From an uncultured Clostridia bacterium (GTDB lineage Bacteria > Bacillota > Clostridia > Oscillospirales > CAG-272), in the NCBI GenBank assembly GCA_945949385.1, contig CAMFEL010000133.1:1-5361 (forward strand): a stretch of DNA of 5,361 nucleotides. The letters run 5' to 3'. A program made the position numbers and the translations under genes. This document shows, piece by piece, positions 1 to 5,361 of the stretch. Positions within the stretch are counted from its first letter, which is position 1. Each line of letters begins with the position of its first letter. Below the pieces are notes generated by a model. That model searched no databases. It saw only the letters and a list, made by a program, of their open reading frames with translations, and had not been told where the DNA came from.

Positions 1-1520
1 GCCACAGAAACGCCGCCCGCACCGAAGTCGTTGCAGCGCTTTATCATACGGGAAACGGTGGGATTTCTGAAAAGTCTTTGCAGCTTTCTTTCCTCGGGGG
101 CGTTACCTTTCTGCACCTCGGCTCCGCAGGTTGTAAGGGAGGAAACGGTATGGGATTTGGAGGAGCCTGTTGCGCCTCCGCAGCCGTCGCGTCCCGTTCT
201 GCCTCCCAGAAGGATCACTATGTCGCCGGGCTCGGGGCATTCGCGGCGCACATTTTTCGCGGGGGCGGCGGCAATGACTGCTCCTACCTCCATATGCTTT
301 GCCGCATATCCCGGATGGTATATTTCGTCGACTATGCCGGTGGCAAGTCCTATCTGGTTTCCGTAGGAGGAATAGCCTGCCGCCGCGGAGGTAACAATTT
401 TTCGCTGAGGCAGCTTGCCGGGCATGGTTTCGCTTACAGGCACTGTGGGGTCTGCGGCTCCGGTAAGGCGCATGGCTCCGTAAACATAGGAGCGTCCCGA
501 TAGGGGGTCGCGTATTGCGCCGCCGATACAGGTTGCGGCACCGCCGAAAGGCTCTATTTCGGTAGGATGGTTATGGGTCTCGTTTTTGAAAAGCAGCAGC
601 CAGGGCTCACGCTTGCCGTCCGCCTCGATTTCGATCTTAACGGTACAGGCGTTTATTTCCTCGGACTCGTCAAGCTTGTCAAGCTTTCCGACGCTGCGCA
701 GATACTTTGCCGCCAGCGTGCCTATATCCATAAGGGTCACGGGCTTTGTGCGACCAAGCTCACGTCTGGTCTGCAAATAATCCTCGTATGCCTCGCGGAG
801 CATATCGTCCTCAAAGCTGATGCTGTCTATGGCGGTCAAAAAGGTGGTGTGACGGCAGTGATCCGACCAATAGGTATCTATCATACGGATCTCCGTCACA
901 GTCGGGTCCCTGCCCTCCTTTGCAAAATACGCCTGACAGAAAGCGGCGTCATCGCAGTCCATGGCAAGTCCGTATTCACCCACAAAAGCGGCAAGAAGCG
1001 CGGAGTCCATTTCCGTAAAGCCCTCAATTGTCTCTACGCTTTCGGGAATGTGATACTCCGTTTCAAGAGTGGAGGGCATATCAAGGCTTGCTTCCCGTGC
1101 CTCCACCGGGTTGATTACATAGTTTTTGATCCGTGAAACCTCGGTGTCGTCAAGGTCTCCGTACAGCATATACAGCTTTGCGGTGCGTACCGCGGGGCGC
1201 TCTCCCCTTGAAAGTATCTGGATACACTGAGCCGCGGAATCGGCGCGCTGGTCAAACTGCCCGGGCAGATATTCCACGGCAAACACACGCCCCTCCGAAA
1301 AGTCGGGATCATCCGTCACCTCGTCGAGCTGCGGTTCGGAAAACACGGTCTTTACCGCGTAATCGAAAAGCTCCGGCTTTATGTTTTCCACATCGTAGCG
1401 GTTCAGTATCCTGACGCCTGCCACGGATTCTATGCCCAGCACTCCGTGAAGGTCCGAAAGCAAGGCGTCAGCCTCGCCGCGAAGTCCTTTTTTCTTTTCC
1501 GTATATACTCTGTAAACCAT
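1..1520 (-). CDS. purL: Phosphoribosylformylglycinamidine synthase, long single-chain type (3' part missing)
   Basis: PurL makes FGAM from FGAR, glutamine and ATP in the cytosol (step 4 of purine synthesis). The frame is open from ATG 1520 to the left edge: 506 full codons plus two bases. Visible in order: a PurS-like N-terminal domain beginning MVYRVYTEKK, with YLPGQFDQR at residues 84-92; the linker signature SDHCRHTTF at 219-227; ETHNHP at 314-319, the nucleotide/metal-binding segment of the first synthetase domain, followed by EIEPFGGAAT; GGRTGRDG at 439-446; and NDFGAGGVSV at 497-506. These are hallmarks of the fused PurL family. The N-terminus matches what I remember of the clostridial clade, usually about 1,200-1,250 residues, so the second synthetase half and the glutaminase domain should lie beyond the edge. 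The start is fixed by the family-like N-terminus and by a TAATG overlap with the purD stop. Identity is very secure; the subtype is inferred. Confidence 0.96.
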   Translation of the reverse strand, partial: MVYRVYTEKKKGLRGEADALLSDLHGVLGIESVAGVRILNRYDVENIKPELFDYAVKTVFSEPQLDEVTDDPDFSEGRVFAVEYLPGQFDQRADSAAQCIQILSRGERPAVRTAKLYMLYGDLDDTEVSRIKNYVINPVEAREASLDMPSTLETEYHIPESVETIEGFTEMDSALLAAFVGEYGLAMDCDDAAFCQAYFAKEGRDPTVTEIRMIDTYWSDHCRHTTFLTAIDSISFEDDMLREAYEDYLQTRRELGRTKPVTLMDIGTLAAKYLRSVGKLDKLDESEEINACTVKIEIEADGKREPWLLLFKNETHNHPTEIEPFGGAATCIGGAIRDPLSGRSYVYGAMRLTGAADPTVPVSETMPGKLPQRKIVTSAAAGYSSYGNQIGLATGIVDEIYHPGYAAKHMEVGAVIAAAPAKNVRRECPEPGDIVILLGGRTGRDGCGGATGSSKSHTVSSLTTCGAEVQKGNAPEERKLQRLFRNPTVSRMIKRCNDFGAGGVSV

Positions 1521-2791
1521 TATTTTTCCTTTCCTGCCATTGCGGCGCGTCTGCCGATGTCACTGCGGAAATATGCGTTTTCAAAATGAATCTTATCCGT
1601 AAGGGCGTAAGCGGCGCTTATTGCCCCTTCAAGGGTGTCTGCCACGGCGACCGCACCGAGAACCCGTCCGCCGGAGGTTTTAAGCTTGCCGTCTTCAGCT
1701 TTTGCCCCCGCTATGTATATTTCTCCGTCACATTCCTCGGGGAGAGTAATCTCAAAGCCGGTTTCGTACTTCTGCGGGTAGCCTTTTGACGCCATTACCA
1801 CGCAGCAGGAATATTTATCGGAAAACTTCACCTCGGTATCGGCAAGAGTGCCGTCGGTGGTAGCTTTCATAACGGTCAGCAGATCGCTTTCCAGAAGGGG
1901 CAGCACCGCCTGAGTCTCGGGGTCACCGAAGCGGCAGTTGTATTCAATGACGCGGGGGCCCTTTTCGGTCAGCATAAGTCCGAAATACAGGCAACCGCGG
2001 AAAACTCTGCCCTCCGCTTTCATTGCGCGGACGGTGGGAAGAAAAATCTCTTCCATACAACGCTTTGCCACATCCTTTGTGTAGTAAGGGTTGGGCGCGA
2101 CCGCTCCCATGCCGCCGGTGTTAAGTCCCGTATCGTTGTCCCCTGCGCGCTTATGGTCCATGGAGGAAACCATAGGCACTACGGTCTCGCCGTCCGTAAA
2201 GGAAAGCACGGACACCTCGGGACCTGTGAGAAATTCCTCAATTACTATTCTGTTTCCGCTGTCTCCGAAGGCTTTTTCCTCCATAATACGGCGAACGGCG
2301 TCCTCGGCTTCCTTACGGTTTTTTGCAATAATAACGCCCTTGCCCAGAGCAAGTCCGTCAGCCTTGATAACGGTAGGCAGAGGAGCTTCCTTAATATACT
2401 CCAGCGCGTCACGGGCGCTTTCGAATACTCTGTACTCCGCCGTAGGTATGCCGTACTTCTTCATAAGATCTTTGGCAAACACCTTGCTGCTTTCAATAGC
2501 CGCGGCGGCTTTGGTGGGGCCGAAGCAGGGTATGCCGCAATCATTTAGGGCGTCTACGGCGCCCAGCGCAAGAGGGTCATCCTGAGCAATTACGGCGTAA
2601 TCAATTTCTTTCTCCTGCGCGAAATCAACGATTTTGTCAATTTCCTTAGCTCCGATTGCAACGCACTGGGCGCAGGCGGAAATGCCGCCGTTACCCGGCA
2701 GAGCATAGATTTTTTCCACGCTTTTGTTTTCATTCAGTTTTTTGATTATTGCATGCTCGCGGCCTCCGCCGCCCACAACAAGAATTTTCAT
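1520..2791 (-). CDS. purD: Phosphoribosylamine-glycine ligase (GAR synthetase)
   Basis: PurD is an ATP-grasp enzyme joining glycine to phosphoribosylamine to give GAR, ADP and phosphate (step 2). The 423 residues are close to the E. coli length (about 429), so the gene looks complete. Visible in order: the N-terminal loop VGGGGREHA at 6-14; ADGLALGKGVI at 144-154, which places an ATP-grasp lysine; NTGGMGA at 224-230; EYNCRFGDPETQ at 283-294, the metal/ATP-binding signature; TSGGRVLGAVAV at 372-383; and the C-terminal YFRSDIGRRA at 407-416. The usual GPEAPL segment reads AQDDPL at 69-74, probably a lineage variant since all other motifs are intact. It follows purH by 64 nt and overlaps purL by one base (TAATG). 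The ATG is supported by the motif beginning at residue 6 and by AGAAAGGA upstream. No frameshift or sign of transfer is seen. Confidence 0.97.
   Translation of the reverse strand: MKILVVGGGGREHAIIKKLNENKSVEKIYALPGNGGISACAQCVAIGAKEIDKIVDFAQEKEIDYAVIAQDDPLALGAVDALNDCGIPCFGPTKAAAAIESSKVFAKDLMKKYGIPTAEYRVFESARDALEYIKEAPLPTVIKADGLALGKGVIIAKNRKEAEDAVRRIMEEKAFGDSGNRIVIEEFLTGPEVSVLSFTDGETVVPMVSSMDHKRAGDNDTGLNTGGMGAVAPNPYYTKDVAKRCMEEIFLPTVRAMKAEGRVFRGCLYFGLMLTEKGPRVIEYNCRFGDPETQAVLPLLESDLLTVMKATTDGTLADTEVKFSDKYSCCVVMASKGYPQKYETGFEITLPEECDGEIYIAGAKAEDGKLKTSGGRVLGAVAVADTLEGAISAAYALTDKIHFENAYFRSDIGRRAAMAGKEK
1527..1535 (-). promoter_or_regulatory. Ribosome binding site of purL inside the end of purD
   Basis: The minus strand reads AGGAAAGGA, ending 6 nt before the purL ATG. 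These bases also encode the last PurD residues (G-K-E), and the purD stop TAA shares one base with the purL start (TAATG, 1522-1518). The arrangement suggests that ribosomes finishing purD re-initiate on purL, keeping the two enzymes in proportion. The sequence is seen directly; the coupling is inferred. Confidence 0.8.
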
Positions 2792-2802
2792 TTTGAATTC
2801 TG

Positions 2803-2810
2803 TCCTTTCT
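2803..2810 (-). promoter_or_regulatory. Ribosome binding site of purD
   Basis: AGAAAGGA on the minus strand lies 11 nt before the purD ATG, slightly longer than the common 5-9 nt. It is in the 64-nt purH-purD gap, so purD can be initiated independently of purH termination. The purH site has the same 11-nt spacing. Confidence 0.7.
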
Positions 2811-2855
2811 CCGTCCTGTCAAAGCTTTCGCCTTTATATGCGGCTTTTCGTCAGA

Positions 2856-4037
2856 TCAATGGTGGAACAGGCGCATACCGGTAAAGGCCATTACCATTCC
2901 GTATTTGTCGCAGGTCTCAATGACCTGAGCGTCGCGGATGGAGCCGCCCGGCTGAGCGATATAGGCAACGCCGCTGCGGTGTGCCCTCTCAATATTGTCA
3001 CCGAAGGGGAAGAAGGCGTCGGAGCCGAGAGACACTCCGCTGACTTTGGAGAGGTACTCTCTCGCCTCGCCGTCGCTGAGCGGCTCGGGACGGGAGGTGA
3101 AGTATTTCTGCCATACGCCGTCGGCGCACACATCCTCTTCGTTCTTGTTTATATAGCCGTCAATGACATTGTCTCTGTCCGCCCTGCCGAGAGTGGGAAG
3201 AAACGGCAGCGACAGCACCTTGTCGTGCTGACGGAGGAACCATGTGTCAGCCTTGCCGCCTGCAAGTCTTGTACAATGTATTCTGGACTGCTGACCCGCG
3301 CCCACGCCTATTGCCTGTCCGCCGTAAGCATAGCATACGGAATTTGACTGAGTGTATTTCAGGGTAATAAGCGAAATAATAAGGTCTCTTGCGGCGCTCT
3401 CGGGCAGAGATTTGTTTTCGGTCACTATATTTTGAAGCAGAGCTTCGCTTATTTCAAAATTGTTTCTTCCCTGCTCAAAGGTAATGCCGTATACCTGCTT
3501 GCGCTCTACGGGAGCGGGAACATAGTCCGGGTCGATCTCAACTATATTGTAGCTGCCCTTTCTCTTTGTTTTGAGAATTTCAAGCGCTTCGGGCTCATAT
3601 CCGGGGGCTATGATGCCGTCGGAGACCTCACGCTTTATAAGAAGAGCGGTTGTCACATCGCACACATCGGACAGTGCCACCCAGTCGCCGAACGAGCACA
3701 TTCTGTCGGTTCCTCTTGCACGGGCATATGCGCAGGCAAGGGGGGAGGCGTCAAGCTCCGGAATATCGTCAACAAAGCACGCCTTTTTAAGCCTGTCCGA
3801 CAGCGGCAGACCTACCGCCGCCGAGGTGGGGCTCACGTGCTTGAAAGAAGATACTGCGGGAAGCCCCGTTGCCTCCTTCAGCTCCTTTACAAGCTGCCAG
3901 GAATTGAATGCGTCAAGGAAATTTATATAACCGGGTCTGCCGCAATGAATAGTAATGGGCAGCTCTCCCTCTTCCATATAAATGCGTGCAGGCTTCTGAT
4001 TGGGGTTGCAGCCGTATTTAAGCTCAAATTCTTTCAT
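2856..4037 (-). CDS. purH: Stand-alone AICAR transformylase (PurH without its IMP cyclohydrolase domain)
   Basis: This enzyme transfers formyl from 10-formyl-tetrahydrofolate to AICAR, giving FAICAR (step 9). Typical bacterial PurH is a fusion of over 500 residues with an N-terminal MGS-like IMP cyclohydrolase domain. This protein has 393 residues and starts directly in the transformylase part with LKYGCNPNQKPA at 6-17. Other landmarks are FKHVSPTSAAVG at 65-76, with the catalytic Lys66-His67 pair; SFGDWVALSDVCD at 115-127; the QSNSVCYA and GQQSRIHC stretches at 230-255; SDAFFPFGDN at 339-348; and the C-terminal RLFHH. Several of these look closer to animal ATIC than to E. coli PurH, which reads roughly FKHVNPCG at the active site. 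The missing domain is not elsewhere in the window; the PurO-like gene 50 nt upstream should do its job. The start is supported by the family-like N-terminus and an AAGGA site. Function is secure; the evolutionary affinity is from memory of the sequences. Confidence 0.95.
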   Translation of the reverse strand: MKEFELKYGCNPNQKPARIYMEEGELPITIHCGRPGYINFLDAFNSWQLVKELKEATGLPAVSSFKHVSPTSAAVGLPLSDRLKKACFVDDIPELDASPLACAYARARGTDRMCSFGDWVALSDVCDVTTALLIKREVSDGIIAPGYEPEALEILKTKRKGSYNIVEIDPDYVPAPVERKQVYGITFEQGRNNFEISEALLQNIVTENKSLPESAARDLIISLITLKYTQSNSVCYAYGGQAIGVGAGQQSRIHCTRLAGGKADTWFLRQHDKVLSLPFLPTLGRADRDNVIDGYINKNEEDVCADGVWQKYFTSRPEPLSDGEAREYLSKVSGVSLGSDAFFPFGDNIERAHRSGVAYIAQPGGSIRDAQVIETCDKYGMVMAFTGMRLFHH

Positions 4038-4048
4038 TTTTCTTTATT

Positions 4049-4053
4049 TCCTT
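4049..4053 (-). promoter_or_regulatory. Ribosome binding site of purH
   Basis: AAGGA on the minus strand lies 11 nt before the purH ATG, in an A-rich 50-nt gap after the IMP cyclohydrolase stop. The A-rich, weakly structured surroundings should leave the site accessible. It supports the ATG at 4037 as the start. Confidence 0.7.
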
Positions 4054-4087
4054 TACTTTTTAGCCATATTCAAAGCCGAAAAATCTT

Positions 4088-4810
4088 TCAGCGGGTGTTT
4101 CTGTTTATAAGTCTGTCTTCCGCACTGCCGTCGACAAGATCGGTATATCTTACATACAGTGAAATTCTGTTGTCTGAGTCTAGGCTGTTCCATATATCCT
4201 TGCAGAAGGCGTCGATGCTGTCGGGGACGCTTACTCTCTCGGGCTCGCCTCGGAAAGTGGGCAGCGGCTCGCCGTTTGTCACATATGTATGGATAAAATG
4301 TCCGAGCCCCGCCTTTGAGGGATACGAAAATGTATAGCGCGCACAGCCCTCTCCGTCGGGATCGTTGCTTTTCAGAATACTTATCTCATATGTAAAATCG
4401 CCGTTTTCAAAAGTAAGCATACCGCTTATTCTGGGGGTGAAATTGGGGCTGTCCGGTTCAAAGGAGCGGCTTGACAAAGCCTCGCTGAAGCTTTTTCCGG
4501 CGCAAAGACCGTCGTATACCGTGTCCGTCTGGTCGCCGTTTGTCACGATAAGCCGGTTGTCTTTTGAACAAAGAGCACGGTAAATAATAAGCGAGGGGTC
4601 GCTTACTTTCGAAGCGTCAAAAGGCTCCGTAAACAGCTCCCCGCCGCGCAGGGTAAACACACGGTTGCGGCTGTTTTCGCTTCTGCCCATTATATAATAT
4701 GCCACAGCCGCCTTTTTACCGTCAGCAGTCTTGCCGATGACTATACCTCGTCCCGCGTAAGGGTTTCCGGTAAGTCTTTCTCCCATAGTCAAAGTTTTGT
4801 ATACATTCAT
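4088..4810 (-). CDS. purO: IMP cyclohydrolase, PurO-like family
   Basis: Predicted to close FAICAR to IMP, the last step of the pathway. The 240 residues contain segments I associate with the IMP_cyclohyd family (archaeal PurO and its bacterial relatives): GNPYAGRGIVIG at 15-26, YYIMGRSENSRNRVF at 38-52, IVTNGDQTDTVYDG at 88-101, FEPDSPNFTPRISG at 117-130, and GLGHFIHTY at 168-176. This family is unrelated in fold to the MGS-like cyclohydrolase domain of ordinary PurH; the archaeal structure has an Ntn-hydrolase-like core. No signal peptide or membrane segment is visible, so it should be cytosolic. Context is strong support: the gene sits between purN and a PurH lacking its own cyclohydrolase domain. 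Its ATG overlaps the purN stop as ATGA (4 nt), suggesting translational coupling. The symbol purO is borrowed from archaea and bacterial members are often left unnamed. I did not assign catalytic residues. Confidence 0.9.
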   Translation of the reverse strand: MNVYKTLTMGERLTGNPYAGRGIVIGKTADGKKAAVAYYIMGRSENSRNRVFTLRGGELFTEPFDASKVSDPSLIIYRALCSKDNRLIVTNGDQTDTVYDGLCAGKSFSEALSSRSFEPDSPNFTPRISGMLTFENGDFTYEISILKSNDPDGEGCARYTFSYPSKAGLGHFIHTYVTNGEPLPTFRGEPERVSVPDSIDAFCKDIWNSLDSDNRISLYVRYTDLVDGSAEDRLINRNTR

Positions 4811-5361
4811 TTTTCATTTTCCCTTTCCGTAACTATTCTTTGCGAAACAAGCTCCGCGGCACGGGGGAGCAGTATCCATTCCGCCTCCTCCATGACCCGC
4901 TTTTGCAAAGTTTCGGGCGTGTCGCCTTCTTCTACATTCACCGCCCTTTGCAGTATTATCCTGCCGCCGTCGGTAATTTCGTTTACAAAATGCACCGTAG
5001 CGCCCGTCACCTTTACGCCCCGCTCCAGCGCCGCCTCGTGAACGTGCAGTCCGTAGTATCCCTCTCCGCAGAAGGACGGAATAAGGGAGGGGTGAACATT
5101 TATGATTCTTTCGGGGTAGCGGGAGGTGAATTTTTCGGAGAGTATGGACATAAATCCCGCAAGGATTATAAGGTCGATACCGTTTTTCTCAAGCTCGCAG
5201 ATAAGCGCATTTTCAAACTCACTTTGATTGGAAAACTGCTTTTTAACAATAACAGAAGCGGGAATTCCGGCGCATTTCGCTCTTTCAAGGGCGTATGCGC
5301 CCTCCTTGTTGGAAATCACCAGTTTGATTTTGCCGCTTTTAAGTATTCCGCTTTTCTCGGC
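4807..5361 (-). CDS. purN: Phosphoribosylglycinamide formyltransferase (5' end missing)
   Basis: PurN transfers formyl from 10-formyl-tetrahydrofolate to GAR, giving FGAR (step 3). The frame stays open to the right edge, giving 184 residues of an expected 200 or so. A GTG at 5319 could be read as a start, but the 14 codons before it (AEKSGILKSGKIKL) continue the family alignment into VISNKEGAYALERA, so it is an internal valine. About 20 N-terminal residues, including the glycine-rich phosphate-binding loop, lie outside. Visible landmarks, numbered from the first in-window codon, are LAGFMSILS; NVHPSLIP with the catalytic Asn88 and His90; GVKVTGATVHFV; and TDGGRIILQ with Asp131, matching the E. 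coli Asn106/His108/Asp144 triad. The loop after NVHPSLIP carries a GEGYYGLHVHEA segment, longer than in E. coli, which I recall from clostridial relatives. The stop overlaps the next start (ATGA). Start codon and ribosome binding site are not visible. Confidence 0.96.
   Translation of the reverse strand, partial: AEKSGILKSGKIKLVISNKEGAYALERAKCAGIPASVIVKKQFSNQSEFENALICELEKNGIDLIILAGFMSILSEKFTSRYPERIINVHPSLIPSFCGEGYYGLHVHEAALERGVKVTGATVHFVNEITDGGRIILQRAVNVEEGDTPETLQKRVMEEAEWILLPRAAELVSQRIVTERENEK
4820..4827 (-). promoter_or_regulatory. Ribosome binding site of purO inside the end of purN
   Basis: GAAAGGGA on the minus strand ends 9 nt before the ATG at 4810 and lies within the last purN codons. 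A nearer ATG at 4817-4815 is out of frame with both genes. Together with the ATGA stop-start overlap at 4810-4807, this supports the chosen start and coupling to purN. Confidence 0.65.

Noticed and set aside
2817..2822. A perfect TTGACA on the minus strand in the purH-purD gap, like a -35 promoter box
   Set aside because: At 17 nt spacing the -10 position reads AATTCA, a poor match, and falls almost on the purD start codon. Transcription from it would not leave room for the ribosome binding site.
2792..2855. Possible hairpin from AAAGC/GCTTT and CGC/GCG pairs, as terminator or riboswitch
   Set aside because: The stems are short and interrupted, no U-run follows, and the gap is too small for a purine, ZTP or tetrahydrofolate riboswitch. 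The 50-nt gap at 4038-4087 is also too small and lacks such motifs.
4053..4067. A mini-frame (ATG, three codons, TAA; M-A-K-K) just before the purH ribosome binding site
   Set aside because: No ribosome binding site precedes it and four codons are expected by chance in an A-rich gap. Nothing suggests a leader peptide.
3432..4337. A 301-codon open frame on the plus strand, opposite purH and purO
   Set aside because: It lies antisense to two well-recognised genes, crosses their boundary, has low-complexity unfamiliar protein sequence and matches no family I know. It is a shadow of codon bias on the other strand. The same applies to plus-strand frames at 567-1136, 2724-3347, 2091-2585, 78-503 and 31-366.
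5317..5319. GTG as the start codon of purN
   Set aside because: The frame continues to the window edge and the upstream codons match the PurN family. Starting here would delete the phosphate-binding loop, so the gene is cut by the window rather than short.

Overview
This window is a compact run of de novo purine biosynthesis genes, all transcribed from the minus strand. Only genes and very short gaps are present. There is no mobile element, RNA gene, CRISPR array or foreign island, and I see no undescribed system. In transcription order (right to left) the genes are: purN (5' end cut by the window edge), a PurO-family IMP cyclohydrolase, a stand-alone AICAR transformylase (the C-terminal half of a normal PurH), purD, and the first 506 codons of a large single-chain purL that runs off the left edge.

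The likely host is a Gram-positive anaerobe of the Clostridia, perhaps Ruminococcaceae/Oscillospiraceae. This is inferred from AAGGA/AGGA-type ribosome binding sites, the purN-H-D-L gene order, a PurL N-terminus of the long clostridial type, and the pairing of a PurO-like cyclohydrolase with a solo transformylase. No 16S or other marker is present, so this is an inference only.

The genes supply five pathway steps. PurD makes GAR (step 2), PurN formylates it (step 3), PurL makes FGAM (step 4), PurH formylates AICAR (step 9) and PurO closes the ring to IMP (step 10). PurF, PurM, PurE, PurC and PurB are not in the window; some are probably encoded upstream, to the right. purN/purO and purD/purL are joined by stop-start overlaps (ATGA and TAATG), while purH and purD each follow a gap of 50-64 nt with its own ribosome binding site.

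The most interesting point is how the last two steps are handled. The usual fused bacterial PurH is absent. The transformylase resembles the C-terminal domain of animal ATIC more than E. coli-type PurH, and its missing cyclohydrolase partner is replaced by an unrelated protein of the family first described in archaea. No promoter, riboswitch or terminator is visible, so control must lie outside the window.
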